From Prolixibacteraceae bacterium (GTDB taxonomy: Bacteria > Bacteroidota > Bacteroidia > Bacteroidales > Prolixibacteraceae), in NCBI GenBank assembly GCA_030602265.1, contig JAUWAB010000009.1:29849-93848 (forward strand): a stretch of 64,000 bases of DNA. The letters are read 5' to 3'. Below are positions 7,072-17,023 of the stretch, piece after piece (position 1 is the first letter of the stretch; each line of letters starts with the position of its first letter). Below the pieces are notes generated by a model. The model made no database searches. It saw only the letters and a list, made by a program, of their open reading frames with translations, and was not told the DNA's origin. A program made the translations under genes and the position numbers.

Positions 7072-7950
7072 ATGGCAAAACAGAAGCCCAAGAGATTACG
7101 GAAAAGGATATTTACATCTTACCTGACTTCCACGGTCAGCATCACCCTGGTACTGTTCCTGCTTGGACTTTTAGCCCTGATTCTGTTTAATGCAGGGAGG
7201 CTTAACGATTATGTGAGGGAAAAGATTGGATTCACACTGGTGTTAAGTGACGACCTTCGTGAAGCAGAGATTCTCCGGTTGGAGAAAAGTCTGAGCACCG
7301 AACCCTATGCACGTGAGATAACCTACATCGATAAGGAAACCGCTGCAAAAAACCTTCAGGAGGAGCTCGGTGAGGATTTTGCAGGATTCCTGGGATATAA
7401 CCCGCTTTTTGCCACTCTTGAGATCAAACTGTTTTCAGAATACACCCACGCCGATAGCTTAGCCGTTCTGGAGAAGAAACTCCTTCAGCTTCCCCAGGTT
7501 ACTGAAGTGTTTTATCAACGCAGCCTGGTTTCGGTGATTAACGATAACGTAAGAAAGATCAGCATCTTCCTGATCATCTTCAGCGGTCTCATGCTGTTCG
7601 TTTTCAGTGTGCTTATCAACAATACCATCCGGATTTCGATCTATTCGCAGCGTTTTATAATTAATAACATGCTGATGGTCGGTGCCACCCGGAGTTTTGT
7701 CAGGAAACCCTTTATCCGAAAAAGTATTCTTTTCGGTATATATGGGGCCATATTGGCCGGTATCCTTCTTTCTGCACTGATGCTTACCTACAAGAAAGAA
7801 CTCAGCGGGATCATCAGCCTCGATGATATTAAAGTTCTGGGATTAGTTCTTGTCATCGTATTTGCTGCCGGCTTTTTGCTGTCATGGATCTCTACATTTA
7901 TGGCAGTTAACCGTTTTCTGAAAATGAAATTTGATGAATTATTTTATTAA
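7072..7950 (+). CDS. ftsX: Cell division protein FtsX
   Basis: A 292-residue permease-like membrane protein. A basic cytoplasmic N-terminus precedes the first transmembrane helix (about residues 20-45). A periplasmic domain of about 120 residues follows, then three C-terminal helices of the FtsX/MacB fold. FtsX pairs with the ATPase FtsE to control septal peptidoglycan hydrolases. A TTG codon at 7063 would add three residues; ATG 7072 is preferred. The following genes (DUF3098, uppP, truB, queA) form the usual Bacteroidota arrangement, which supports the assignment. ftsE is not in the window. Confidence 0.88.
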   Translation: MAKQKPKRLRKRIFTSYLTSTVSITLVLFLLGLLALILFNAGRLNDYVREKIGFTLVLSDDLREAEILRLEKSLSTEPYAREITYIDKETAAKNLQEELGEDFAGFLGYNPLFATLEIKLFSEYTHADSLAVLEKKLLQLPQVTEVFYQRSLVSVINDNVRKISIFLIIFSGLMLFVFSVLINNTIRISIYSQRFIINNMLMVGATRSFVRKPFIRKSILFGIYGAILAGILLSALMLTYKKELSGIISLDDIKVLGLVLVIVFAAGFLLSWISTFMAVNRFLKMKFDELFY

Positions 7951-7963
7951 ATCCCTATCTTTG
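7930..7963 (+). promoter_or_regulatory. Candidate internal promoter before the DUF3098 gene
   Basis: TTTG at 7930-7933 and TATCTTTG at 7956-7963 are separated by 22 bases, slightly long for the consensus. The pair straddles the ftsX stop and ends 23 bases before the next ATG. Confidence 0.45.
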
Positions 7964-7986
7964 GCAATTCTTTAAAGAATTGAAAA

Positions 7987-8253
7987 ATGAAGAACAAGGA
8001 TCCTAAATTAAAAGATAATCCCAGATTCCCCTTAGGGCCTGAAAACTACCGTCTGCTGGCTATCGGATTCGGCATCATAGTAATCGGTTTTCTCCTCATG
8101 GTTGGCGGAGGTAGTGATGATCCGGAAGTATTCAACCCTGAAATATTCAATTTCAGGAGAATAACCCTTGCCCCGATGGTCCTGCTTGCGGGATTCATTT
8201 TTCAGATCTACGCGATCATGAAAAAAGGCAAATCAGAAGAAAAGACAAATTAA
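7987..8253 (+). CDS. DUF3098 family small membrane protein
   Basis: An 88-residue protein with a charged N-terminus containing FPLGPENYRLL, a first transmembrane helix (about 24-41), a short loop with PEVFNPEIFNFRRITLAP, and a second helix (about 60-75). This is the layout of DUF3098, a small Bacteroidota family found between ftsX and uppP. Its function is unknown; the neighbours suggest a link to the cell envelope or division. Confidence 0.8.
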   Translation: MKNKDPKLKDNPRFPLGPENYRLLAIGFGIIVIGFLLMVGGGSDDPEVFNPEIFNFRRITLAPMVLLAGFIFQIYAIMKKGKSEEKTN

Positions 8254-8263
8254 TACCTCCCAG

Positions 8264-9049
8264 ATGACCGGATTTGAGGCCTTCCTGCTTGGACTGATCC
8301 AGGGGCTAACTGAATTTCTGCCTGTAAGTTCCAGCGGCCACCTTGAGTTAGGGTCCCACTTCCTGAACATAAATGAACCCGACAACCTGAAGTTCACCCT
8401 CACCGTACATGCAGCTACCGTACTCAGTACGATAATCGTATTCAGGAAAGATCTTTTCCGGTTGGTTTCAGGCGGGTTAAAATTCAGCAACAATGAAGAG
8501 ACCGGCTATATCGGAAGATTGCTGTTCTCGGTAATTCCCATAGCCATTGTCGGATTGTTTTTTAAAAAACAGGTACAGGAACTCTTCACAGATAATCTGC
8601 TGCTGGTCGGCGGCAGCCTGCTGATAACAGCCTCACTGCTGGCATTCGCCCATTACCGTAAAACCGACCAAAAGGGAACGATCACTTATAGGAAAAGCTT
8701 TGTTATCGGATTAGCCCAGGCCTTGGCAGTCATACCAGGGATCTCGAGAAGCGGGGCAACTATTGCCACCGGACTGTTATTAGGGATAGACCGTAAGGAT
8801 GTCGCCAGATTTTCTTTTCTGATGGTTCTGATTCCCATACTGGGTGCCTTTATTCTTGATATCTTCAGTCAACAGCCTCAGGGGTCAGAAAACATCGGAT
8901 TGTCCACACTGGTTATAGGGTTTGCCGCTGCCTTTCTGTCGGGTCTCTTTGCCTGTAAGTTAATGATCAGGCTGGTAACCCGCGGAAACCTGATTTATTT
9001 TTCCCTGTATTGCCTTATTATTGCTCTAATTGCTATCTTTGCGGGCTGA
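8264..9049 (+). CDS. uppP: Undecaprenyl-diphosphatase
   Basis: A 261-residue polytopic membrane protein of the BacA/UppP type. The conserved EFLPVSSSGHL motif lies at residues 17-27 and the second signature PGISRSGAT near residue 160. The enzyme dephosphorylates undecaprenyl diphosphate to recycle the lipid carrier for peptidoglycan and O-antigen, and its loss sensitises cells to bacitracin. It starts 10 bases after the DUF3098 gene. Confidence 0.95.
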   Translation: MTGFEAFLLGLIQGLTEFLPVSSSGHLELGSHFLNINEPDNLKFTLTVHAATVLSTIIVFRKDLFRLVSGGLKFSNNEETGYIGRLLFSVIPIAIVGLFFKKQVQELFTDNLLLVGGSLLITASLLAFAHYRKTDQKGTITYRKSFVIGLAQALAVIPGISRSGATIATGLLLGIDRKDVARFSFLMVLIPILGAFILDIFSQQPQGSENIGLSTLVIGFAAAFLSGLFACKLMIRLVTRGNLIYFSLYCLIIALIAIFAG

Positions 9050-9083
9050 AAATCAAGGATTAGGAAAACAATTTGGAAAAACA

Positions 9084-9803
9084 ATGTCGATGATGGCAGA
9101 ATCGGCCAATGCAGAAAATTATACAGAAGGCAGGATTTTATTATTTGACAAGCCATACGGGTGGACTTCATTTGATCTCGTCAGGAAAGTCAGGAATACC
9201 CTGTCGCGCAGCCTGAAAATAAAAAAACTGAAAGTAGGGCATGCCGGCACACTGGATCCGTTGGCCACCGGCCTGATGATCCTGTGTACGGGTAAGGCCA
9301 CCAAACAGATTGAAGCCCTTCAGATGGAGGAAAAGGAATACATTGCCACCCTCAAACTGGGAGTGACCACACCCTCATTCGACATGGAAACGGAGGAAGA
9401 CAGGCAATACCCGGCAGAACATATTACAAAATCACTGATTGAGGATACATTTCATCAGTTTACCGGAAACATTTTACAGGTCCCTCCCGTATTTTCAGCA
9501 GTGAAAATCGACGGTAAAAGAGCGTATGAGCATGCCCGTAAGGGTTTTGATCCGGAACTAAAGGCGAAAAACATTGTTATTCATTCAATAGAATTGATTT
9601 CGCTTGATATGCCGCAGTTAGTCCTGCGTGTAACCTGCGGGAAAGGCACCTATATCAGGGCACTGGCCCGTGATTTAGGCATTGCACTGGGATCAGGAGC
9701 TTACCTTACCGGCCTCAGAAGAACCCGGAGCGGCAGTTTCAGGGTTGAAGATGCCGATTCGGTGGAAATGTTTTTAGAAAAACAGAAACAATTAAGTAGT
9801 TAA
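9084..9803 (+). CDS. truB: tRNA pseudouridine(55) synthase
   Basis: The ATG at 9084 gives 239 residues; longer frames start at a TTG inside uppP and are unlikely. The catalytic motif [12 protein letters not shown] contains Asp58, and the N-terminal [22 protein letters not shown] and [12 protein letters not shown] motifs are all present. TruB converts U55 of the T-loop of tRNAs to pseudouridine. The gene is followed by queA 19 bases later. Confidence 0.95.
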   Translation: MSMMAESANAENYTEGRILLFDKPYGWTSFDLVRKVRNTLSRSLKIKKLKVGHAGTLDPLATGLMILCTGKATKQIEALQMEEKEYIATLKLGVTTPSFDMETEEDRQYPAEHITKSLIEDTFHQFTGNILQVPPVFSAVKIDGKRAYEHARKGFDPELKAKNIVIHSIELISLDMPQLVLRVTCGKGTYIRALARDLGIALGSGAYLTGLRRTRSGSFRVEDADSVEMFLEKQKQLSS

Positions 9804-9822
9804 ACAAAATAATATATACGAT

Positions 9823-10881
9823 ATGGCTGAAATGAAATTATCGAAATTCAAGTACAAATTACCTGATGATAAAATAGCCCTTCATCCGGTGGGTAACCGG
9901 GACGAGTCAAAACTTATGGTTCTGGATCGTGAAAAAGGCACTATTGAGCATAAAATATTCAAGGATGTGCTTGATTATTTCAACGATGGTGATGTTATGA
10001 TATTCAACGATACAAAGGTATTTCCCGCCAGACTTTACGGTAACAAGGAAAAAACAGGTGCCGAAATCGAGGTTTTTCTCCTCCGTGAGCTGAACCGTGA
10101 ACAGCGGCTTTGGGATGTACTCGTTGATCCGGCAAGGAAAATCCGTATTGGCAACAAGCTCTATTTTGGCGAAAACGACATGCTGGTTGCCGAGGTTATC
10201 GACAACACCACTTCTCGTGGCAGGACGCTCCGCTTTTTGTTCGACGGAAATTATGACGAATTCAAAAAGACCCTGTACAGCCTTGGTGAAACGCCACTTC
10301 CCAAATTCATCAACCGGCCGGTAATGCCCGAAGACAAAGAGCGTTACCAGACCATCTTTGCCAGGCATGAAGGAGCGGTGGCCGCCCCGACAGCCGGGCT
10401 CCATTTCAGCCGGGAGCTGCTCAAAAGGTTTGAAATCAAGGGGGTCGATTTTTCCTATATCACACTACATGTAGGTTTGGGCAATTTCAGGAGCGTAGAT
10501 GTGGAGGATCTCACCAAACACAAAATGGACTCTGAACAGATATTTGTTCCGGAAGAGACCTGCACTCGGGTAAACAGGGCCAAAGAAGACAGGAAAAACA
10601 TCTGTGCGGTTGGCACGACGGTAATGCGTACCCTTGAGAGTACGGTTTCTACCCAGGGCCAGCTCAAGCCCTTCGAAGGATGGACCAATAAGTTTATCTT
10701 CCCTCCATACGATTTCAACGTGGCCAATCGTATGATTACCAATTTCCACCTGCCATTATCCACCCTCCTGATGATGGTATCGGCATTTGCCGGATATGAT
10801 TTCCTGATGGAAGCATACAGGATCGCGCTGAAACACGATTATCGCTTTGGTACATACGGAGATGCCATGCTGATTATTTGA
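9823..10881 (+). CDS. queA: S-adenosylmethionine:tRNA ribosyltransferase-isomerase
   Basis: A 352-residue protein with the QueA hallmarks: [12 protein letters not shown] near the start, [23 protein letters not shown] in the middle, and a C-terminal [17 protein letters not shown] block. QueA moves the ribosyl part of SAM onto preQ1-modified tRNA to give epoxyqueuosine at position 34. It is the last gene of the ftsX-to-queA run and is followed by a strong terminator. Confidence 0.97.
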   Translation: MAEMKLSKFKYKLPDDKIALHPVGNRDESKLMVLDREKGTIEHKIFKDVLDYFNDGDVMIFNDTKVFPARLYGNKEKTGAEIEVFLLRELNREQRLWDVLVDPARKIRIGNKLYFGENDMLVAEVIDNTTSRGRTLRFLFDGNYDEFKKTLYSLGETPLPKFINRPVMPEDKERYQTIFARHEGAVAAPTAGLHFSRELLKRFEIKGVDFSYITLHVGLGNFRSVDVEDLTKHKMDSEQIFVPEETCTRVNRAKEDRKNICAVGTTVMRTLESTVSTQGQLKPFEGWTNKFIFPPYDFNVANRMITNFHLPLSTLLMMVSAFAGYDFLMEAYRIALKHDYRFGTYGDAMLII

Positions 10882-10911
10882 TACGATAAAGAGAATCTAA
10901 AATACCCATAG

Positions 10912-10944
10912 GTGCCGCAGTGTTTAACCAGCGGCACTTTTTTT
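10912..10944 (+). terminator. Terminator after queA
   Basis: GTGCCGC (10912-10918) pairs with GCGGCAC (10931-10937) around a 12-nt loop, followed by seven T. It lies 30 bases past the queA stop. Confidence 0.85.
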
Positions 10945-10988
10945 ATGCTCTCCACCATCCGGGCCAGGCCAATTCACCGATAAATGGC

Positions 10989-10996
10989 TATTTTTG
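10989..10996 (+). promoter_or_regulatory. Candidate -7 element for the methyltransferase gene
   Basis: TATTTTTG matches TAnnTTTG and lies 18 bases before the ATG at 11015. No clear TTG is seen at -33. Confidence 0.4.
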
Positions 10997-11014
10997 CCCA
11001 AAACATCTTGTGCC

Positions 11015-11911
11015 ATGGAAATGAACTCCAGCGCCTGCCCTGTATGTGGTTACCATCAGTTCAAAGTGGCATTTGCCACTAAAGACTATTTTTTTACCGG
11101 AAAGGACTTCACGGTAAATGCCTGTATAAAATGCGGCATGCTTATGACAGCAGGGTTGCACCCCGGGAAAGATCTGTCAGTATATTATAAATCAGAACAG
11201 TATATATCCCACTCAGATACCCGAAAAGGGATCGTGAACCGCATTTACCACCTGGTCAGAAATATCATGCTCCGCCGCAAGCACCGCATGGTATGCTCCG
11301 TTTCCGGATTAAAAACGGGTTCAATTCTGGATATTGGCACCGGAACGGGCTACTTCCCGGCGTTCATGAAAAGTAAAGGCTGGCAGGCTACCGGAACTGA
11401 GAAATCTGAAGAAGCCCGGAAATATGCTTCAGAAAAACAGGACATTCTGGTTTATGATGAAGAGAAACTGTTCAGCCTGCCCGCAGCTTCATACGATGTA
11501 GTCACCCTCTGGCATGTCATGGAACATCTTCCCAATATCAACCAGCACTGGCAGGTCATCTCCAAAATCCTGAAACCCGACGGGGTTCTGATTATTGCGC
11601 TCCCCAATGTGAAATCATGGGATGCGAGGCATTACGGACCCTACTGGGCAGCATGGGACGTACCGAGGCATATCTGGCACTTCTCTCCAAAACATGTAAA
11701 GGAATTAGGGAAGAAGGAAGGGTTCAGGCTCAGCAGAACTATGCGTATGCCGTTCGACGCCTTTTACATTTCGATCATGAGCGAAAAATATAAGCAGTCG
11801 TCCTTCCCTGTGCTCAAGGGTATGTTTTATGGAAAGCTATCCTGGTTTGCCAGTCTGTACAACAAAAAAAGGTGCAGTTCCCTGATTTATGTTTTCCGGA
11901 AAATCAGTTAG
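11015..11911 (+). CDS. Class I SAM-dependent methyltransferase with N-terminal zinc ribbon
   Basis: A 298-residue protein. The N-terminus has a CxxC...CxxCG arrangement (CPVC near residue 8, CIKCGM near 40), resembling the small zinc-binding module of methyltransferases of the Methyltransf_23 type. The SAM-binding glycine motif LDIGTGTGYFPAFM follows at about 105-118, with LWHVMEHLPN and the LKPDGVLIIALPN strand. Proteins of this type often modify sugars or lipids in envelope synthesis, but no partner gene is adjacent. An upstream TTG frame would overlap the promoter element and was discarded. The acceptor is unknown. Confidence 0.75.
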   Translation: MEMNSSACPVCGYHQFKVAFATKDYFFTGKDFTVNACIKCGMLMTAGLHPGKDLSVYYKSEQYISHSDTRKGIVNRIYHLVRNIMLRRKHRMVCSVSGLKTGSILDIGTGTGYFPAFMKSKGWQATGTEKSEEARKYASEKQDILVYDEEKLFSLPAASYDVVTLWHVMEHLPNINQHWQVISKILKPDGVLIIALPNVKSWDARHYGPYWAAWDVPRHIWHFSPKHVKELGKKEGFRLSRTMRMPFDAFYISIMSEKYKQSSFPVLKGMFYGKLSWFASLYNKKRCSSLIYVFRKIS

Positions 11912-11990
11912 GCAGATAAATTATAAAATGCCTTTTCTGGTCTGCTGCCATCAGGTGAACCCAATTTTTTTTCCCTGGATTTACTGCCAC

Positions 11991-13757
11991 TCAGGGTCTT
12001 CCCTTTAAGGGCAATTCCCGGGAAACTTGTCCGGCAACCCCAGGTACAGGTTCGTCCCCAGCCATATAACTGACCATCAAATTATTAAAATAGGCACCCT
12101 TTATTTGCACAACCTGCCAGTTCATCTGACGGAAGCGCGAAAGATAATCTTTGTTCCGCTCCAGGTCGCGTGCCACAGAAGTACTGAACAGCTCGCCCGA
12201 CAATCCTGACAAACAGGAAAGATCGGCATAAACAGAGATATTTGCCTTGCTATCGGCATTTTGCATGAATCTCTGATACCGCATATCCCTGGAAAGGGTT
12301 TCACCGGCCTGCATCATGGCCAGGTACCGGTTCAGTTCCTCCCCGGAAGAGGCAAAGACCAGGTTATTCAGATAAAAACCCACGAAGTTGGCCTTCACGG
12401 AACGGAACGGAAAGCCCAACCAGATGCCCGGCAATGACGGATAGGGAAATTTGTATGCATATACCTGTTTCGCAGCATCGAGGGTAACTTCAAAGTCGCT
12501 CAGCGACTGCCCCCGTCTTTCAGCGCGGGTTTTCAGCATTTGCAGAATCTGTCCCTCGGCGGAACTACGGTTTTTTACGGGAATAACCAGCACGCCGGAC
12601 TTTTCGCTGCCTCTTCCCGCTGTAGGCATATGGGCAAGTATGATCTCCTTGTCCAAAATATCCTGAAGCACACTTTTAAGGTTGGTTCTGCTCTCCGACA
12701 AAATCCGGGTAAACTTCTCCTCCCTTGCATAGAATTTGTTTCTGCCTTTCAGATACCTTTCGAGATCATTGAAAAAAGCTTGCGGATCGGATATCGTATA
12801 ACTCACATACATGCAGGTATTGGCGGGTAAAAGGCGATCGGCCTGTAATCGCTGGGGCTGTTGCCGCCCGAAAACCGAAAGATACTGATTCAGTGAATCA
12901 TACGCCATGGAAACTCCGGTCAGCCTGAATCCCCGGTCATTCAGGCTCAGGTCGAGTTCAGTCCAGCCGGCATAATCAGAAGCATTGGATATTTCCCGGC
13001 TGTAACGGATCAGTTCCGTTTCACCAAACTCATTGACTGTCCGGCGCGGTTCACTGCTGAGCCACCTGGCCAGGAATTGGGGAAGATGGAGATGGTTTAC
13101 ATAGATGGCGGCAACAGTCTGGGAAGAGGCAGTCCGGTTTACCCGGATAAATGTCTGGTTCCCTGACAAACTACCTGAATGGAGTTGCCTGATCGCCTGC
13201 TCTACCAGCGCTGACTTCGGACTGGCAAGAAAAAGGCCTTCATCAAAAGCATATGCAAAAACAGGTCTGGAGGAAGGATCTGCAATATCATGAATGCTTA
13301 CATGGTCATAACCTCTTGTATTTGTCGTAAACTGCGTATCGGGATACCATGAGTTAACCAGCATTCTCCACCCCTTCTTCCGGTTGTTGCCCGTAAGTGG
13401 CACGATAAACAGCGGGGTAAGTTCATCCCTGCCCTCATGTTTCAGGGCAATGGTCATCCTGTCATTCTTCAGGGCTGAAGGAATCTCCGGATGACTGCTG
13501 ATTATGGAATCGAGCCGGGTCATTGTCGAAAAAAGGGACTTCCGGAGTCCGGCATTCTTCATTCCGGCAATTATCTGATTTCTGACAGGAATCGCACGGA
13601 TTGATGATATCTCGATGAACAAAGGTACATCCAGGGGTACGGCGTGATAAGCAGGAGAATCTTCATAAAAAAGGCTAAAACTGCGCTGGTTTAAAAGATA
13701 ATAGGCAACGACTCCCGAAATGGTCAGTGTAATGAATACAATAGCCAGTTTTTTCAT
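11991..13757 (-). CDS. Exported DUF3352-like protein of unknown function
   Basis: The ATG at 13757 gives a 588-residue protein beginning MKKLAIVFITLTISG, a single N-terminal hydrophobic anchor or signal segment. The rest looks like a soluble extracytoplasmic protein: repeats of strand-rich segments such as VPLFIEISS, FAYAFDEGLFLAS and LVFASSGEELNRYLAMM. The "self-score" pattern of comparing a value with a display of the protein's own state resembles the DUF3352 family, recalled from memory. No enzyme motif is seen. It lies downstream of secDF on the same strand, separated by a terminator. Confidence 0.55.
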   Translation of the reverse strand: MKKLAIVFITLTISGVVAYYLLNQRSFSLFYEDSPAYHAVPLDVPLFIEISSIRAIPVRNQIIAGMKNAGLRKSLFSTMTRLDSIISSHPEIPSALKNDRMTIALKHEGRDELTPLFIVPLTGNNRKKGWRMLVNSWYPDTQFTTNTRGYDHVSIHDIADPSSRPVFAYAFDEGLFLASPKSALVEQAIRQLHSGSLSGNQTFIRVNRTASSQTVAAIYVNHLHLPQFLARWLSSEPRRTVNEFGETELIRYSREISNASDYAGWTELDLSLNDRGFRLTGVSMAYDSLNQYLSVFGRQQPQRLQADRLLPANTCMYVSYTISDPQAFFNDLERYLKGRNKFYAREEKFTRILSESRTNLKSVLQDILDKEIILAHMPTAGRGSEKSGVLVIPVKNRSSAEGQILQMLKTRAERRGQSLSDFEVTLDAAKQVYAYKFPYPSLPGIWLGFPFRSVKANFVGFYLNNLVFASSGEELNRYLAMMQAGETLSRDMRYQRFMQNADSKANISVYADLSCLSGLSGELFSTSVARDLERNKDYLSRFRQMNWQVVQIKGAYFNNLMVSYMAGDEPVPGVAGQVSRELPLKGRP

Positions 13758-13849
13758 TGAAACGCGTTTGAGGTAAATATACAAAATTCAGCAGCCTGAT
13801 TCCCGGCATCCCATCCCAAATGATTAACAATCATCCGTTAATTTCAAAA

Positions 13850-13881
13850 AAAAGAGCCTGACCGATTGGCCAGGCTCTTTT
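13850..13881 (-). terminator. Terminator after secDF
   Basis: An 11-bp stem (13850-13860 with 13871-13881) carries a long A-run on plus at its left edge, which reads as a T-run on minus, 21 bases past the secDF stop. Confidence 0.8.
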
Positions 13882-13901
13882 TGTATATATTCAGAAATGA
13901 A

Positions 13902-16900
13902 TTACTTCTGTTTTCTTTCAATAGCCCTGCGGATACGCTGTTGGGTATCGAATACAATAGGCGTGGCCACAAAAATGGACGAGTAGGTACCTACCAGGAT
14001 ACCGACAAGGAGAGCAAATGTAAACCCTCTGATGGAAGCACCTCCGAACAGGAAAATGGCAAGCAATACCACAAACGTTGACAATGAGGTACTGAAGGTA
14101 CGCCTCAGGGTACTGTTCATTGCCTGATTCATGGTATGTTCGGCATCACGTTTCGGGTAAAGCTTCAGGTACTCACGGATACGGTCGAACACTACCACGG
14201 TATCGTTGATGGAGTAACCCAGAACGGTCAGGATGGCTGCGATGAAGGCCTGATCAATCTCAAGAGAGAAAGGCAGCACTGAATAGAGCAGCGAGAAAAT
14301 CCCGAGTACAATTATGGAGTCGTGGGTAAGTGCAGCCACGGCGCCGAGGCCATACTGCCAGTTACTGAACCTGACCAGAATATAAAGGAAGATGATAATC
14401 AGGGAGAAGATGATGGCAATAACCGCATCCCGCTTGATATCATAGGAAATGGTCGGCCCCACTTTCTGGGAACTCATCCTGTAATTGGAAGAGAAATCCT
14501 CAAAAGAAACATTCTGAAGGTAGCCTCCATCAATAAGACCTTTAAAGAGAAGCTGTTCCACTTCATCATCCACATTGTCGCTCATATCGTCCACCTTATA
14601 GGTAGTGGTAATCCTCACCTGGTCGTTACCACCGAAGGTTTTAACTTCAGGAGCAGTTCCGTAAGCAGCAGCCAGTGCATTCTGGATATCGGCAACCCGG
14701 ACTTCCTGGTCAAAACGAACGGTATAGGTACGTCCGCCCTTAAAATCGATCCCGTAATTAAAACCACGGATTCCGATCGAAAGCAGGGAAAGGACGATCA
14801 GTGAACCTGAAATGATATAGGCCACTTTCCTTTTTTCAAGAAATTTGATATGGGTATTCTGAAGCCAGTTGCTGGTCAGCTTTGAAGTAAAGGTGATGTT
14901 TTTGTTGCGTTGCAGCTGGGCTTCAAAAATCAGGCGGGTGATGAAGATCGCACTGAAGAGTGAGGTCAGGATACCGATAACCAGGGTGGTTGCAAAACCT
15001 TTGATAGGACCTGATCCGAACATATAAAGGACAATACCGGTAAGCAAGGTAGTAACCTGGCCGTCGATGATAGCAGAATAGGCATTCTTGTACCCGTCGG
15101 ATATCGCCAGTTTCAGGCCCTTGCCCGCGTTAAGTTCTTCCTGAACCCTTTCATAAATAAGCACGTTGGCGTCGACCGACATACCGATGGTAAGAACGAT
15201 ACCGGCGATACCCGGCAGTGTAAGGACTGCACCCAGAGAAGCAAGAATACCCACGATAAAGAACATGTTGGCAATCAGTGCAATGTTTGCAACCAGACCG
15301 GCCTTCTTACTGTAGAAGAAGAGCATGTAGGCCAATACAACCAGAAAGGCGATCAGGAAGGAGTATAATCCTGATGAGATGGCTTCCTTACCCAGAGATG
15401 GCCCAACAACTTCTTCCTGCATGATCCGGGCGGGAGCGGGCATTTTACCCGACTTCAGAATGTTCGCAAGGTCTTTTGCCTCTTCAATATTTTCCAGACC
15501 GGTGATGCTTGAGCGGCCACCGGTAATTTCATTCTGTACGGTTGGGAAAGACCTTACGTAGCCGTCGAGAACGATGGCAATCGATTTGCCGATATTCTCC
15601 TTGGTCATACGTGCCCAGGTTTTTGCACCTTCACTGTTCATGGCCATGGCAACCTCCGGACGGCCGCCAAACTGGTCAAAATCCTGGCGGGCATCGGTGA
15701 TCACCTCACCAGTGAGTGGTGCCTGTCCGTCACGGGTAGTAGCCTTCAGTGCTACCAGCCTGAAAAAGTTACCTGCCTCGTCAACCGGCTTGGCCGTCCA
15801 GCGGAATACCATATTCCTCGGGAAAATATTCCTGATCTGCTCGCGGGCCAGGATACGGTTTACTTCGGCAGTATCCCTTGCATGTGATATACCGGCGATC
15901 GGTCCGGGGAACAGGTTACCCATCTGGTCGGTGCTGGGCGACAAAACGGCAAACAGCGGAAACTCCTTTCTGAAGTTTTCCATATCCGCAGCTCCTTCGG
16001 GAGTAACACCTGTGGTATCACTTCTGAGTTCATCAAGAAGTGAGGTGGTCTGATCTGCAGTCAGGCTGTCGGCCACTTCCGAAGTTTCCAGTGGTGTTTC
16101 GGTCTCTACGGTACTAACTGAGGCAGTATCCGCAGGAACTACACCTCCTGTAATTTCCCGGAGGCGCTGGTTGGCCTGCATAAGGTAAGGATAAACCTCC
16201 TGGTTTTCGTAGGTTTCCCAGAATTCCAGCTGAGCGGTTCCCTGGAGGAGTTTACGCACCCTTTCCGGGTTGTCGATACCAGGCAGTTCAACAAGAATAC
16301 GGCCGCGGGTCTGTAATTGCTGAATATTGGGCTGTGCCACACCAAAACGGTCTATACGGGTACGGAGAATGTTGAATGAGTTGTCGATGGCAGCATCAGC
16401 TTCTTCCCTGATCACGCTCAGGACTTCCGCATTGGTAGAGTTGAATTTAACCCGGTCCTTCAGTTCCAGAGTGTTGAAAATGGCCGCCAGCTGGGCATTC
16501 GGGTCGATCTCCTGGAATGCCTGACCAAACAGGGTAACAAAATCCTGTGTGCTGTTTTTCTGCATTTCAAGCGCCCGGCTAATGGCAGCATTGAAGGTTG
16601 AATCGGGATTGTAGTTCGACATCGCCCGGATAACATCAACCACCGAAACCTCAAGTGTAACGTTCATACCACCTTTAAGGTCAAGACCCAGGTTGATCTC
16701 AAGCTCCTTGACATCCTTGTAGGTAAATTTTTTCAGGCCCAGAAAGTTATAAACCACCTCACCTGAAATGGAGTCCAGGTAGGAAAACTCTTTTGCCGGA
16801 TCGCCCTGCGCATACTCTTTGGCCTGGCGTTCAATCTGGCCTGCCTTGAAGGTAAATGTCAGCTGATAGAGACATACCGCAGCAAGCAAGATGGCAAATG

Positions 16901-16925
16901 TAAAAATTGCACCTTTGTTTTGCAT
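13902..16925 (-). CDS. secDF: Fused protein translocase subunit SecDF
   Basis: A 1007-residue fusion. SecD occupies about residues 1-680: an N-terminal helix, the periplasmic P1 region with LGLDLKGGMNVTLEV (about 78-92), and five further helices containing the GIVLTIGMSVDANVLIYER motif. SecF follows, with GIDFKGGRTYTVRF and the GYSINDTVVVFDRIRE motif. SecDF uses the proton gradient to pull exported proteins across the membrane after SecA/SecYEG. The fusion is normal in Bacteroidota. An acidic, Thr/Ser-rich insert of about 50 residues (near 265-315) within P1 is less usual. Confidence 0.97.
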   Translation of the reverse strand: MQNKGAIFTFAILLAAVCLYQLTFTFKAGQIERQAKEYAQGDPAKEFSYLDSISGEVVYNFLGLKKFTYKDVKELEINLGLDLKGGMNVTLEVSVVDVIRAMSNYNPDSTFNAAISRALEMQKNSTQDFVTLFGQAFQEIDPNAQLAAIFNTLELKDRVKFNSTNAEVLSVIREEADAAIDNSFNILRTRIDRFGVAQPNIQQLQTRGRILVELPGIDNPERVRKLLQGTAQLEFWETYENQEVYPYLMQANQRLREITGGVVPADTASVSTVETETPLETSEVADSLTADQTTSLLDELRSDTTGVTPEGAADMENFRKEFPLFAVLSPSTDQMGNLFPGPIAGISHARDTAEVNRILAREQIRNIFPRNMVFRWTAKPVDEAGNFFRLVALKATTRDGQAPLTGEVITDARQDFDQFGGRPEVAMAMNSEGAKTWARMTKENIGKSIAIVLDGYVRSFPTVQNEITGGRSSITGLENIEEAKDLANILKSGKMPAPARIMQEEVVGPSLGKEAISSGLYSFLIAFLVVLAYMLFFYSKKAGLVANIALIANMFFIVGILASLGAVLTLPGIAGIVLTIGMSVDANVLIYERVQEELNAGKGLKLAISDGYKNAYSAIIDGQVTTLLTGIVLYMFGSGPIKGFATTLVIGILTSLFSAIFITRLIFEAQLQRNKNITFTSKLTSNWLQNTHIKFLEKRKVAYIISGSLIVLSLLSIGIRGFNYGIDFKGGRTYTVRFDQEVRVADIQNALAAAYGTAPEVKTFGGNDQVRITTTYKVDDMSDNVDDEVEQLLFKGLIDGGYLQNVSFEDFSSNYRMSSQKVGPTISYDIKRDAVIAIIFSLIIIFLYILVRFSNWQYGLGAVAALTHDSIIVLGIFSLLYSVLPFSLEIDQAFIAAILTVLGYSINDTVVVFDRIREYLKLYPKRDAEHTMNQAMNSTLRRTFSTSLSTFVVLLAIFLFGGASIRGFTFALLVGILVGTYSSIFVATPIVFDTQQRIRRAIERKQK

Positions 16926-17023
16926 TGAATCAGAATTTTTAAGTTTAAATATGTTTATTAATCATGTTGCAAACGGCAGGTATCCGGATCTTTATCCGGA
17001 TTCGCCAGAAGGGAAGCGAATGC

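Noticed and set aside
9030..9083. Upstream TTG start for truB inside uppP
   Set aside because: The added 18 residues do not fit TruB; ATG 9084 has a normal position.
11911..11990. CCCTGG...CCAGGG-like stem as a terminator for the methyltransferase gene
   Set aside because: The T-run precedes rather than follows the stem on the plus strand, and the stem has only about five pairs.
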